Shown: positions 7,715 to 15,282 of the stretch, one piece after another | How positions within the stretch are numbered: the first letter of the stretch is position 1 | Layout: every line of letters begins with the position of its first letter | Origin: Streptomyces sporangiiformans | Lineage (GTDB): Bacteria > Actinomycetota > Actinomycetes > Streptomycetales > Streptomycetaceae | DNA: 64,000 nucleotides | Reading direction: 5' to 3' | Assembly (NCBI RefSeq): GCF_005768555.2 | Contig: NZ_VCHX02000131.1 | Coordinates: 1-64,000 of the forward strand | Translations under genes and position numbers: made by a program | The notes under the pieces: generated by a model | What the model saw: only the letters and a program-made list of their open reading frames with translations | The model's database searches: none | Told to the model about the DNA's origin: nothing

Positions 7715-7885
7715 TCAGCGGAGGGGGCGACGCTTGGCGCGCCGGAATCCCCGCGCCCCCGCGAAGGCCACATCGACCGCGAAGACCGCGATGCCGATGG
7801 CCAGCAGATAACCCAGACCGTCCGATGCCACGCCGATGATTCCCAGCGCGACGGCCACGAGGACGAGCAGGAGGAAGAGCGTCAT
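7715..7885 (-). CDS. 56-residue hydrophobic membrane peptide
   Basis: The product has two closely spaced hydrophobic helices (MTLFLLLVLVAVALGIIGV and a second from about residue 25) and ends in a strongly basic tail, GFRRAKRRPLR, expected to face the cytoplasm. Start ATG 7885 is preceded by GGAGG ten bases upstream. It lies 37 bp after the PRC-barrel gene and just before the GtrA gene, all leftward, so the three probably form one operon. Function is unknown; small two-helix proteins of this kind are common in Streptomyces stress operons. Confidence 0.7.
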   Translation of the reverse strand: MTLFLLLVLVAVALGIIGVASDGLGYLLAIGIAVFAVDVAFAGARGFRRAKRRPLR

Positions 7886-7922
7886 CACCCGAATCCTCCC
7901 TGTGCCGCGTGCGTGGGGACGG

Positions 7923-8279
7923 TCAGCGCCGCGCGAGTTGGCGTTCGCCCTTGGCGCCCGGCTGGTATGCCATGTCGTAGTACCGGAAGATCGCTTCTTC
8001 CTGCTCGGCGGGCAGTACGTCGTCCGTCCCGATCGACGGGGCGCTCTGTACGTGTCCCTTGGTGTAGGAGACCTTGACGTAGTCCGGACCGAGGACTGCC
8101 TCGTCGAGGGGGACGAAGACCAGTCGGTGGCGGGTGGGAAGCCCGGTCCGGACGGTGGCCACGGCCGGTTCGTCGGTGGTCGTGTCCACATAGACGGCTT
8201 CGAGCATGCCGATCTTGTGCTGCTTCGGGTCCACCACGTCACGGTTGCGCCACTCGCGAATGTCGGCTGAATGGATCAC
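7923..8279 (-). CDS. PRC-barrel domain protein
   Basis: The 118-residue product has a PRC-barrel-type beta-rich fold: it begins MIHSADIREWRNRDVVD, followed by KIGMLEAVYVDTTTDEPA and VFVPLDEAVLGPDYVKVSY. This family (with RimM and the photosynthetic reaction-centre H subunit as founders) is found in Streptomyces as general stress proteins of unknown action. The GTG start at 8279 is supported by AGGAG seven bases upstream. The coding-like frame continues upstream of this start through a conserved 68-bp element (8332-8399) that recurs at 28.9 kb, so a longer product cannot be wholly excluded. Confidence 0.85.
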   Translation of the reverse strand: MIHSADIREWRNRDVVDPKQHKIGMLEAVYVDTTTDEPAVATVRTGLPTRHRLVFVPLDEAVLGPDYVKVSYTKGHVQSAPSIGTDDVLPAEQEEAIFRYYDMAYQPGAKGERQLARR

Positions 8280-8331
8280 GTCCTGCTCCTGTCTGCGCGC
8301 AGGTGGTGCACCGGCTCGACGCACCCGCGCC

Positions 8332-8399
8332 GGGCCGCCCCTCCGGGCCATGGCTCGTGAGAGCGCACTCACCCACTTGTCATCGTATGACCGAAATGC
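8332..8399. repeat. 68-bp dispersed repeat, copy A
   Basis: This stretch matches 28865-28932 at 60 of 68 positions with no gaps. It contains the palindrome GTCATCGTATGAC (8378-8390) and the shared segment ACCCACTTGTCAT. Copy A lies 52 bp upstream of the PRC-barrel start on the minus strand. Read on the minus strand both copies encode a similar peptide (FRSY.DKWVSALS.AMAR) and most differences fall at third positions. Whether it is a regulatory element or a small coding module is unresolved. Confidence 0.75.
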
Positions 8400-8513
8400 G
8401 GTACCGGCATCGGGCGTTCTTCCGGCGAGACGGTCCTTGGTCCGGGTGTCCAGAAGCGGCCCGGTGGCGGCGCTCCTCATCGGCCAGGTCGTCCCGGAAC
8501 GGTGCGGTTCGAC

Positions 8514-8551
8514 ATACATCACTCCGGTACATGGGTTAGCCTTGGTACATG
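8514..8551 (+). promoter_or_regulatory. Leaderless promoter and TACAT operator of the toxin-antitoxin pair
   Basis: A TAGCCT -10 box (8537-8542) stands six bases before the ATG at 8549, the spacing of a leaderless transcript. GGTACATG is repeated at 8526-8533 and 8544-8551 (18-bp period), and a third TACAT lies at about 8515-8519. Repeated short sites across the promoter are what an autoregulating ribbon-helix-helix antitoxin would need. Confidence 0.55.
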
Positions 8552-8815
8552 TCCATGAAGCGCACCAACGTCTATGCCGACCCCGAAGACCTGGCGATCA
8601 TCAAGGAGGCGGCCAGGCGCAGAGGGATAAGTGAGGCGGAGATCATCCGGCAGGGGATCCATCTCGCGGCCATGGCGAACCGGGTCTGGGACGAGCCGTT
8701 GTTCTCGCGCACCTTCGAAGGGCCGGGGCGTACGGCGTCCCAGGCCGAGGTCCGCGACGCGGTGGCTGACGCGGTCCGCCGCGAGGCCGACGCCGGTTCC
8801 GGGACCGCAGCGTGA
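8549..8815 (+). CDS. Ribbon-helix-helix antitoxin (VapB-like)
   Basis: The 88-residue product begins MSMKRTNVYADPEDLAIIK; the segment RTNVYADPEDLAIIKEAARRRGISEAEIIRQGI (residues 4-36) is a CopG/RHH fold with the beta strand TNVYA first. The C-terminal half is acidic/alanine-rich and likely wraps the toxin. It should neutralise the PIN-domain partner and repress its own promoter. The stop overlaps the toxin start by four bases (GTGA), so translation is coupled. A second ATG at 8555 is possible, but the leaderless -10 box favours 8549. Confidence 0.88.
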   Translation: MSMKRTNVYADPEDLAIIKEAARRRGISEAEIIRQGIHLAAMANRVWDEPLFSRTFEGPGRTASQAEVRDAVADAVRREADAGSGTAA

Positions 8816-9255
8816 TCATCGTCATCGCCGACACCTCCGGCCTCCTGGCCGCCCTGGACTCCACCCACCCGGAACACGAAGCCGCGAACGAGGCGATTCT
8901 GGCCGCGGGACTCCTGGTCATGTCTCCTCTCCTGCTCGCCGAACTCGACCACGTCGCCACCCGTGAACTGGGCCGCGAGGCCGCCGTCAGCGCGGTCGAC
9001 GACATACGGCACTGGATGCGCCGAGGCCGTATCTCCGTACCGGAAATCACGGAAGACCACCTGGGCGCCGCACAGTCCGTTCGGGCGCGTTACGGTGCGC
9101 TGGAACTCGATCTCGCCGACGCGGTGAACGTGGCCCTCGCCTCCGACTACGACACGGATGCGATCCTCACGCTCGACCGCCGCGACTTTCGTGCCGTATG
9201 TCCGTTGGGCCGTCACAAGGCGTTTCGGGTGTTGCCCGACGACCTTCCGCTCTGA
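8812..9255 (+). CDS. PIN-domain ribonuclease toxin (VapC-like)
   Basis: The 147-residue protein has the PIN-domain acidic set: Asp7 in VIADTSGLL, Glu at LLAELDHV, Asp in LELDLADAVNVALA and a terminal Asp in ILTLDRRDFR. Such proteins are magnesium-dependent RNases that cut tRNA or rRNA and stop growth when free. Start is GTG 8812, overlapping the antitoxin stop. Length and gene order (antitoxin first) are typical of VapBC. The RNA target cannot be predicted. After the stop, 9256-9477 holds no recognised gene. Confidence 0.9.
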   Translation: MIIVIADTSGLLAALDSTHPEHEAANEAILAAGLLVMSPLLLAELDHVATRELGREAAVSAVDDIRHWMRRGRISVPEITEDHLGAAQSVRARYGALELDLADAVNVALASDYDTDAILTLDRRDFRAVCPLGRHKAFRVLPDDLPL

Positions 9256-9477
9256 GCGAGCTTCGTGGTTTTCGTTGCCGAAGTGCCTGTCCATGCAAAG
9301 GACTTGGCCGGCTGCCGATCCGCGAGGGGAGGCAGGCACTCGCCGAGTGGCCATGTACCCGACACCTCCTCTTCAGCCCAGCACAACCCTTCGTCCACCA
9401 CGCGCGTCGTACGTCACCGAAGCCTCGAACCCGGGAGCTGAAACCCGGAGTCGGCTTCTGGAGACGGGAGCCCCGCC

Positions 9478-10971
9478 TTGCGCGCACGTACCCTGGCCGT
9501 CGCCACGACGGCCGCCCTCACTGCCGTCCTTGCCGCCGCCGGCATCGGCGCCCCCGCCGCTGTCGCGGCCCCCTTGGGCCTGCCGGGCGACTTCAACGGC
9601 GACGGCTACCCGGACCTGGCGGTGGGCGTGCCCTCCGCACAGGTCGGCGACCAGGCCAAGGCCGGTTATGTGAACGTCGTGTGGGGCGGCCCGGACGGCC
9701 CGGGCACGTACGGCTCCGTGCGGATCAGCCAGGCCACGAGCGGGGTGCCGGGCACCCCCGAGGCGGGTGACTTCTTCGGGTCCGCGGTCGCCGCCGCGGA
9801 CGTCGACGGCGACCGCTACGCCGACCTGGTCGTGGGCGCCTCCAGCGAGTCCCTCTCCTCCGACACGTACGCGGAACAAGGGACGGTCACCGTGCTGCGT
9901 GGCTCCGCCTCCGGCCTCGCCGACGGCGGCTACACGGTCGCGCGGGGCGACACCGAGCTCTCCCGGGTCGGCCGGGTGATCGCCGCCGGGGACGTGAACG
10001 GCGACGGCCGCACCGACCTGGCACTCACCCGCGACGCTGATGAGCACGGTGGCGCGGTGCTGCGTCCCGGCCCGCTCACCGCCGACTCCCCGGACACCCT
10101 GACCGGGGAGATCGCCGGGGCGGACCTCGGCCGCGTGAACGCCCTGGCCACCGGTGACTTCGACGGAGACGGTGACGACGACCTCGCGCTCTCCGCCAGC
10201 GCGACGGAGACCAGGTTCACCCGGGTCTACCGCTGGCAGGACGGCGCCCCGGCGCAACTGTGGAGCGCCACGGCCTCCGCCGCCTCCCTCGCCTCCGCCG
10301 ACTTCGACGCGGACGGCACGGACGACCTGGCCCTCGGCTCCTGCAACCCCAACTACGAGGCCGACACCCCGGACTGCGCGGACTACTCCACGGGCCGCGC
10401 CGAAGCATTCAAGGGCGGGCTGGTGAGGGTGGCGTACGGCTCGAAGGCCGATGGTTTCGGCGCCCGTACCCAGGACATCCACCAGGACACCCAGGGCATC
10501 GCCGGCACCGCCGAGTCCGAGGACCGCCTCGGCGCCGCGGTCGCCGCGGGCGACATCGACGGCGACGGACACGCCGACCTCGCCATCGGCGACTCGTACG
10601 AGGCGGTCGGCTCGCAGCAGAACGCCGGCATGGTGGTCGCCGTACGCGGCACCGCCACCGGCCTGCTGTCCTCCAGCGGTACGGCGATGAGCCTCGGCTT
10701 CACGCAGAACACCGCCGGCGTCCCGGGCACCGCGGAGTGGGGCGACCGGTTCGGCGCCTCGGTCCGTCTGCAGGACTACGACGCGGACGGCCACGCGGAC
10801 CTCGCGGCAGGCGCTCCCGGTGAGAACTCCGCCAAGGGCGGTGTCTGGCTCCTCCCGGGCGCGGCGCAGGGCCCGACGGCGACGGGCTCCCCGGCCCTGA
10901 CGCCGAGGAGTCTGGGGCTGCCGTCGTCGACGAGCGCGTTGGAGTACGGGCTGGTGATCGGGCGCGGTTAG
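9478..10971 (+). CDS. Secreted FG-GAP repeat (integrin-alpha-like) protein
   Basis: The 497-residue product starts with a signal peptide (about residues 1-31, ending AAVAAP) and contains seven calcium-binding loops of DxDxDG type: DFNGDGYPDL, DVDGDRYADL, DVNGDGRTDL, DFDGDGDDDL, DFDADGTDDL, DIDGDGHADL and DYDADGHADL. These mark a seven-bladed beta-propeller. Such proteins are exported and are thought to bind ligands or surfaces; no enzyme residues are seen. The TTG start at 9478 was preferred because GGGAG lies seven bases upstream and the signal peptide begins there. It is convergent with the graspetide genes. Confidence 0.92.
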   Translation: MRARTLAVATTAALTAVLAAAGIGAPAAVAAPLGLPGDFNGDGYPDLAVGVPSAQVGDQAKAGYVNVVWGGPDGPGTYGSVRISQATSGVPGTPEAGDFFGSAVAAADVDGDRYADLVVGASSESLSSDTYAEQGTVTVLRGSASGLADGGYTVARGDTELSRVGRVIAAGDVNGDGRTDLALTRDADEHGGAVLRPGPLTADSPDTLTGEIAGADLGRVNALATGDFDGDGDDDLALSASATETRFTRVYRWQDGAPAQLWSATASAASLASADFDADGTDDLALGSCNPNYEADTPDCADYSTGRAEAFKGGLVRVAYGSKADGFGARTQDIHQDTQGIAGTAESEDRLGAAVAAGDIDGDGHADLAIGDSYEAVGSQQNAGMVVAVRGTATGLLSSSGTAMSLGFTQNTAGVPGTAEWGDRFGASVRLQDYDADGHADLAAGAPGENSAKGGVWLLPGAAQGPTATGSPALTPRSLGLPSSTSALEYGLVIGRG

Positions 10972-11050
10972 GTTCCCGGTCCCGAACCCGGTCCCTGTCC
11001 CCGTCGCTGTCCCTGCCCCCGTCGCTGTCCGGACAGGTCGGTGACGCGGC

Positions 11051-12007
11051 TCACCAGTGGCTCCCGGTAACACGGCGGTCCGTCTTGCGTGGTGACAGCC
11101 ACCGGGCGACCGCCTCCGAGATCGGCTGCCCGGTCTCCAGTTCGACGAAGCCGAACTGGCCGCCCTGGTTGCACTCCAGGAACCACCAGATGCCGTCCTC
11201 GTCCTCGGCGAAGTCGAAGGCGGCGTACGCCAGTCCGGCAAGGGCGACGTACTCGTGCACCGACTTGCCGATGCGTTCGGGTGCCGGGACCGCCTCCCAG
11301 GTGTGCTCGGTGTCGCCGTAGCGCCCGTCGACCTGGCCGGGCTCGGCCGTCTTCCGCGCGGCGAACAGGCGGTCGCCGACACAGGTCAGACGAATGTCGG
11401 CACGCTTGGGTATGTACCGCTGCAGCAGCGCGGGACCGGCCGCTACGGCGGAGAAGTCCGTGTCGGGCCCGATCAGGGTGGTGGGCAGGGCCAGCGCGGG
11501 GTCATCGCGCGGCGGCCCCGAGGCGGACTTCACCACCACGCTCCGGTGCTCCTCGGTGAACTGCTGAGCCACGCGTGGGGCGGTGGTGAAGACGGTGGGC
11601 GGTACCGCGAAGCCGCTGAGGTGAGCGACCCTCAACTGCCATGGTTTCAGGCGGGCCTGTTCGGCGTTGCGTGGATGGTTCATCCATCGTGTGGAGGCCG
11701 AGTGGAGCGTTCCGAACAGAGCCTGCCCCGTCTCGGCGGTCAGCCACGGTGAGGGGTGTGCCGCGTGCGCGGCCGGTTCGCCGGGCCTGCGCACCCAGAC
11801 GGAGCGCAGGCCTCGCATGCTGAGCACATGCCCGTTCACCGACAGGTGGCCGTCGAAGTCGCCGTGCGCGTATTCGGCGGACAGCACGGCCTTGCCGGGC
11901 AGGTCGGCGGGGTCCAGCCGCATCACCGGGATCCCCGTCTCGTGCAGCCTGGACACCACCATGTCGGCGGTCACGTCCTCCTCGGACGTGAGGATCAGTA
12001 CGGTCAT
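11051..12007 (-). CDS. tgmB: ATP-grasp ribosomal peptide maturase (graspetide synthetase)
   Basis: The 318-residue product fits the TgmB family. An N-terminal pre-ATP-grasp part (MTVLILTSEEDVTADMVV) includes RSVWVRRPGEP, then comes the ATP-grasp core with VVVKSASGPP (about 172-181), LLQRYIPKRADIRLTCVG (about 210-227) and the metal/ATP motif WWFLECNQGGQFGFVE. TgmB enzymes use ATP to join side chains of a precursor peptide, forming omega-ester links between Thr/Ser hydroxyls and Asp/Glu carboxyls. It starts at ATG 12007, only 14 bp after the precursor stop and without a good ribosome site, so it is likely translated by coupling. No PCMT-like methyltransferase, common in related loci, is nearby. 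Confidence 0.93.
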   Translation of the reverse strand: MTVLILTSEEDVTADMVVSRLHETGIPVMRLDPADLPGKAVLSAEYAHGDFDGHLSVNGHVLSMRGLRSVWVRRPGEPAAHAAHPSPWLTAETGQALFGTLHSASTRWMNHPRNAEQARLKPWQLRVAHLSGFAVPPTVFTTAPRVAQQFTEEHRSVVVKSASGPPRDDPALALPTTLIGPDTDFSAVAAGPALLQRYIPKRADIRLTCVGDRLFAARKTAEPGQVDGRYGDTEHTWEAVPAPERIGKSVHEYVALAGLAYAAFDFAEDEDGIWWFLECNQGGQFGFVELETGQPISEAVARWLSPRKTDRRVTGSHW

Positions 12008-12021
12008 GCGCGTGCCGGTCG

Positions 12022-12213
12022 TCAGTCGTCGAAGTGCGTCTGGGAGCCGGCGGTGGACGTCGTCGTGCCGGCCGCCAGGAGGAGGTCTCGGTCGCTGACG
12101 GCCGGGCGGCCGTTGGGAAGCACGTTCAGTTGACGCGACGTGTCGAAGCGGTACGGCATCACCACGGTCGGAAGCCCTTTGGGAAGTGTGTAGTTGAGGG
12201 TGAACGGTCGCAC
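12022..12213 (-). CDS. tgmA: Graspetide precursor peptide
   Basis: The 63-residue peptide starts at GTG 12213 with GGAGG six bases upstream. Its leader (MRPFTLNYTLP...) and the conserved RQLNVLPNGRPAVSDRDLLL segment are typical of TgmA; the C-terminal core TTTSTAGSQTHFDD has the Thr-rich/Asp-Asp arrangement used for omega-ester rings. The predicted donors are the core threonines and serines, the acceptors the terminal Asp pair. The peptide ends right after the acidic residues, with no follower. It is followed by tgmB on the same strand. A longer frame upstream is basic and non-conserved. Confidence 0.9.
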   Translation of the reverse strand: MRPFTLNYTLPKGLPTVVMPYRFDTSRQLNVLPNGRPAVSDRDLLLAAGTTTSTAGSQTHFDD

Positions 12214-12251
12214 TCGAAACCTCCAGGGTCGCGCGTTGACGGCATACAGCC

Positions 12252-12274
12252 CCTTACGCGTCCTTCGCGTAAGG
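12252..12274 (-). promoter_or_regulatory. Hairpin or operator in the tgmA leader
   Basis: CCTTACGCG (12252-12260) and CGCGTAAGG (12266-12274) form perfect 9-bp arms around five bases, 39 bp before the tgmA start. As RNA this would be a stable stem-loop in the leader; as DNA it looks like a dimeric regulator site. Either would control the graspetide genes. Confidence 0.5.
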
Positions 12275-12708
12275 AAGTCATCAGTTCTCGCCACATGGGT
12301 GCCGAAGTCATCACACTCACAGACGCGTTCTTCGCATCGTTCGCATCATCTGCATCACCGTCCTCACAAAAAACACATCGGATGGGGCGTCAAAGACGTC
12401 ACAGTGGGTACTGGCGGTGACTGTTGCCTCACTTCCGGGTCGCATGCGCGGCCCCTTTCGCGGCGGCAGTGGCGGCGATCCCAGGCAAGTCCGGCTTGTG
12501 GCGCCTTACGCCCGGCGTCGAGCCGCGGGCGGCCGGCGACGAGCGCGCCGCGCCGCGCCCAGCCCCCTGAAGTTTCGAAAACCAGACTTGCCCTTGACGT
12601 GGATTTCCGCGGGACCACAAGATCAGGCCGCCTTCATACGCGCCGCAGCGCGGGCTCTTCACCTCCGGCCGCAGATGGCGCCCGCCCACGTCCCGTCAAG
12701 GAGTCACC
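12275..12708. other. Intergenic region between divergent tgmA and the GH28-like gene
   Basis: No gene is apparent in this 434-bp stretch. It contains three tandem 9-bp units resembling TTCGCATC(G/A) at 12330-12356. Near the right end a palindromic TTTCGAAA is at 12573-12580, followed by CTTGACGTGG (a -35-like hexamer, about 12593-12602), which probably belong to the promoter and operator of the rightward gene. TTTCGAAA-type sites are common LacI-family targets, but the regulator is unknown. Confidence 0.4.
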
Positions 12709-14241
12709 ATGAGCTCGTCCCTGTCCCGGCGAAACACCCTCCAGGCCGCGGGAGCCCTCGCTGTCGTCGGCTTGGCCGGCGCCGTCGCGGGCTCCACGCA
12801 GGCCGCCGCCGCCACAGCGGAGGACGGCACCACTGAAGACATCGTTGTCAGACACCCGACTCTTCCGCAGGTGCCCCTCAACAACGCCTTCACCGTCAAG
12901 GTCCGGCCGCTCGGCGGCACCTGGCAGAGACTCGACGTCTACCTGGCCAAGCTCGCGCTGATCGACCCCACCACCGGCAGCAACAAGGCCCAGAGCTCCT
13001 CCTGGGCCGCCTTCGACTTCTCCGGCACCGTCGAGGTCGAGGTCACCTACAACCCGGGCGGCGTCGAGAAGGTCCGCATCCGCCCGGACTCGTACGGCAT
13101 CACCCCCGAGGTGCTGGGCAGCACCGCGCGCTTCACGCTGGACCGGCCCCGCAACCTCGTCATCCAGGTCAACGACAAGGTCTTCGACTGTCTGCACCTG
13201 CTGGCGAACCCGGTCGAGCAGGCCCCGCCCGCCGAGGGCGACAAGAACGTCATGTACTTCGGGCCCGGTCTGCACACCCACGCCGACCGGACGCTGAAGG
13301 TGCCCAGCGGCACCACCGTCTACCTGGCCGCCGGCGCCGTCCTGACCTCCAACGTGATCTTCGAGGGGGTGGAGAACTGCCGGCTGATCGGCCGCGGCGT
13401 GATCTACGACGCGACCGGCGGCGCCGTCTTCATCCGCAAGTGCGACAACGTCACGATCGACGGCATCACGATCCTCAATCCCCGGTACGAGAACATCAGG
13501 GTCGCCGAATCCCAGAACCTCAAGATCAGGAACCTGCGCGCCTTCAGCCACCAGGGCTGGGGCGACGGCATCCAGCTCTACTGCTCCGAGAACGTCACGA
13601 TCGACGGCTGCTTCCTGCGCACGTCCGACGACTCCATCGCCCTCTACACCCACCGGTGGGACTTCTACGGCGACACCCGCAACATCACCGTCAAGAACTG
13701 CACCCTCTGGGCCGACGTCGCCCACCCGATCAACATCGGCGTGCACGGCAACCCGGACCCCGACGCCCCCGAGATGCTGGAGAACCTGCGCTACGAGAAC
13801 ATCGACATCCTCGACCACCGCGAGCCGCAGGTGCTCTACCAGGGCGCCATCGCCTTCATGGTCGGCGACGGCAACCTCGTCCGGGACGTCACGTTCGACA
13901 ACATCCGCGTGGAGGACTTCCGCTGGGGCCAGCTCATCCACATGCGGCTCACCAACAATCCGAAGTGGAACACCGCGGCCGGCCGCGGCATCGAGTCCGT
14001 CTACATCAAGGACCTCAGCTACAACGGCAAGAACGCCGACCTCTCGATGATCGCCGGCCTCGGGGAGGACCGCCTCGTCAAGGACGTCACCTTCGAGAAC
14101 CTCCGGGTCAACGGCAAGGTGATCGCCGACAGCACGGGCAAGCCGAGGTGGTACCTGGCCTCGGATGGTGTGCCCATGTTCGTCAACGAGTACGTGAAGA
14201 ACCTGCGTTTCCTCACCGCCGCGGAGGCCGCGGCCCTGTGA
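12709..14241 (+). CDS. Exported GH28/GH49-type beta-helix glycoside hydrolase
   Basis: The 510-residue product begins with a twin-arginine-like signal (LSRRNTLQAAGALAVVG). A beta-sandwich region spans about residues 45-165, followed by a right-handed parallel beta-helix with repeated strand pattern (NVTIDGITI, NITVKNCTLW). Candidate catalytic acids are in WGDGIQLYC and TSDDSIALY, and VHGNPD resembles the HG motif of clan GH-N. Both polygalacturonases (GH28) and dextranases (GH49) share this helix; the N-terminal sandwich leans to GH49-like architecture. The ATG at 12709 follows AAGGAG five bases upstream. The enzyme is exported, so it acts on an external plant or microbial polysaccharide. Confidence 0.85.
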   Translation: MSSSLSRRNTLQAAGALAVVGLAGAVAGSTQAAAATAEDGTTEDIVVRHPTLPQVPLNNAFTVKVRPLGGTWQRLDVYLAKLALIDPTTGSNKAQSSSWAAFDFSGTVEVEVTYNPGGVEKVRIRPDSYGITPEVLGSTARFTLDRPRNLVIQVNDKVFDCLHLLANPVEQAPPAEGDKNVMYFGPGLHTHADRTLKVPSGTTVYLAAGAVLTSNVIFEGVENCRLIGRGVIYDATGGAVFIRKCDNVTIDGITILNPRYENIRVAESQNLKIRNLRAFSHQGWGDGIQLYCSENVTIDGCFLRTSDDSIALYTHRWDFYGDTRNITVKNCTLWADVAHPINIGVHGNPDPDAPEMLENLRYENIDILDHREPQVLYQGAIAFMVGDGNLVRDVTFDNIRVEDFRWGQLIHMRLTNNPKWNTAAGRGIESVYIKDLSYNGKNADLSMIAGLGEDRLVKDVTFENLRVNGKVIADSTGKPRWYLASDGVPMFVNEYVKNLRFLTAAEAAAL

Positions 14242-14274
14242 CCGCACGAGGACCGCGCGGCGGCACGGCTGCTG

Positions 14275-14280
14275 TATAAC
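14275..14280 (+). promoter_or_regulatory. Leaderless -10 box before the DUF952 gene
   Basis: TATAAC lies six bases before the ATG at 14287, in the 45 bp after the preceding stop. No ribosome site is present, so the transcript is probably leaderless. Confidence 0.55.
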
Positions 14281-14286
14281 CGGCGC

Positions 14287-14688
14287 ATGCTCTATCACGT
14301 CGTGCCGCTCGGTGAGTGGAACGCCAGTCCCGAACGGCCGTACGCACCCGCTTCCCTCGCGGAGGACGGCTTCGTCCACTGCTCCCCGGACGAGGCGACC
14401 ACGCTGGCCGTCGTCAACGCGTTCTACCGCACCGCTCCCAGGCCACTGCTGGCGCTGCTCCTCGACGAGGACCGGCTCACCGCGACGTGCGCCTGGGAGG
14501 CGGCGGCGCCCGCTCCGCCTCCCGGGGTCGACGGGAGCATCTTGTTCCCGCACATATTCGGACCCATAAACCGTGACGCGGTCGAGCGCGTCACGGAGGT
14601 CCGGTGGGACGACGAAGGCCGGGCGACGGGACTTGTGGACGTCGAGGACGGCGAGGACGCCGAGGACGGCGAGGAGTCTGCCGACTGA
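14287..14688 (+). CDS. DUF952 family protein
   Basis: The 133-residue product has the DUF952 core: MLYHVVPLGEWNAS, then EDGFVHCSPDEATTLAVVNAFY (described in parts; residues 26-47), LLLDEDRLTATCAWE and LFPHIFGPINRDAV. The family is small, cytosolic and of unknown function; its conserved His, Cys and Ser residues suggest ligand binding or transferase-like chemistry, unproven. The C-terminal 20 residues are a run of Asp/Glu (EDGEDAEDGEE) from a short GAGGACG repeat. It has its own likely leaderless promoter. Confidence 0.9.
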   Translation: MLYHVVPLGEWNASPERPYAPASLAEDGFVHCSPDEATTLAVVNAFYRTAPRPLLALLLDEDRLTATCAWEAAAPAPPPGVDGSILFPHIFGPINRDAVERVTEVRWDDEGRATGLVDVEDGEDAEDGEESAD

Positions 14689-14807
14689 GGCGTGGACGCC
14701 GAGGGGGTCAAGGCGGGCATGTCTGTGCCGACGGCAGCGAGCGCCGGTCCGACGGTGTCGGCCGGCGTCTCGCGTTCCCGCCGTGTCATCCCACTCGCTG
14801 GCTTCTC

Positions 14808-15242
14808 TCAGCGGCGCTCGAACGAGGCGATGGAGTTGTCGCGCTTGACCACGCACAGGGCCCAGATGATGAACCCCGAGATCGCGATCATCACGACCGA
14901 CCAGATCGGGTAGTACGGCAGGGAGAGGAAGTTGGCGATGAGGATGAATCCGGCGATGATCACGCCGGCGACGCGCGCCCACAATGAGGTCGACATCAGT
15001 CCGAAGCTGACGAGGACGGCGACGATGCCCAGGGCCAGGTGGAGCCAGCCCCAGCCGGTCAGGTCGAACTCGAAGACGTAATTGCGCGTCGCCACGAAGA
15101 CGTCGTCCTCGGCGATTCCCATGATGCCCCGGAAGATGGCGAGAACGCCGCTGACCATGAGCATCACGGCCGCGAAGGCCGTCAGGCCGCCGGCCCATTC
15201 CTGCCTCGCCGCGTGTGCTTGCCGTGGGTGTGTCGCGGTCAT
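14808..15242 (-). CDS. DUF7144-type four-helix membrane protein
   Basis: The 144-residue product begins MTATHPRQAHAARQEWAGG and has four hydrophobic segments (roughly residues 18-40, 62-82, 88-108, 112-132), matching the small Streptomyces membrane family now called DUF7144. No catalytic motif is visible. It lies 40 bp after the SHOCT-domain gene and is likely co-transcribed leftwards. The start at 15242 has GAGGCAG upstream. Such proteins often sit in osmotic or envelope stress regions; the function is unknown. Confidence 0.85.
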   Translation of the reverse strand: MTATHPRQAHAARQEWAGGLTAFAAVMLMVSGVLAIFRGIMGIAEDDVFVATRNYVFEFDLTGWGWLHLALGIVAVLVSFGLMSTSLWARVAGVIIAGFILIANFLSLPYYPIWSVVMIAISGFIIWALCVVKRDNSIASFERR

Positions 15243-15282
15243 CTTGCTGCCTCGTTTCGTGTTGTCCGGAACTTCGACGTGC

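Noticed and set aside
8812..9255. Full Phd/Doc or HicAB assignment for the toxin-antitoxin pair
   Set aside because: The toxin is a PIN protein and the antitoxin RHH, so VapBC is the better match.
12634..15198. 854-codon minus-strand frame opposite the GH28-like and DUF952 genes
   Set aside because: Low-complexity composition, no family resemblance, and the plus-strand genes are clear.
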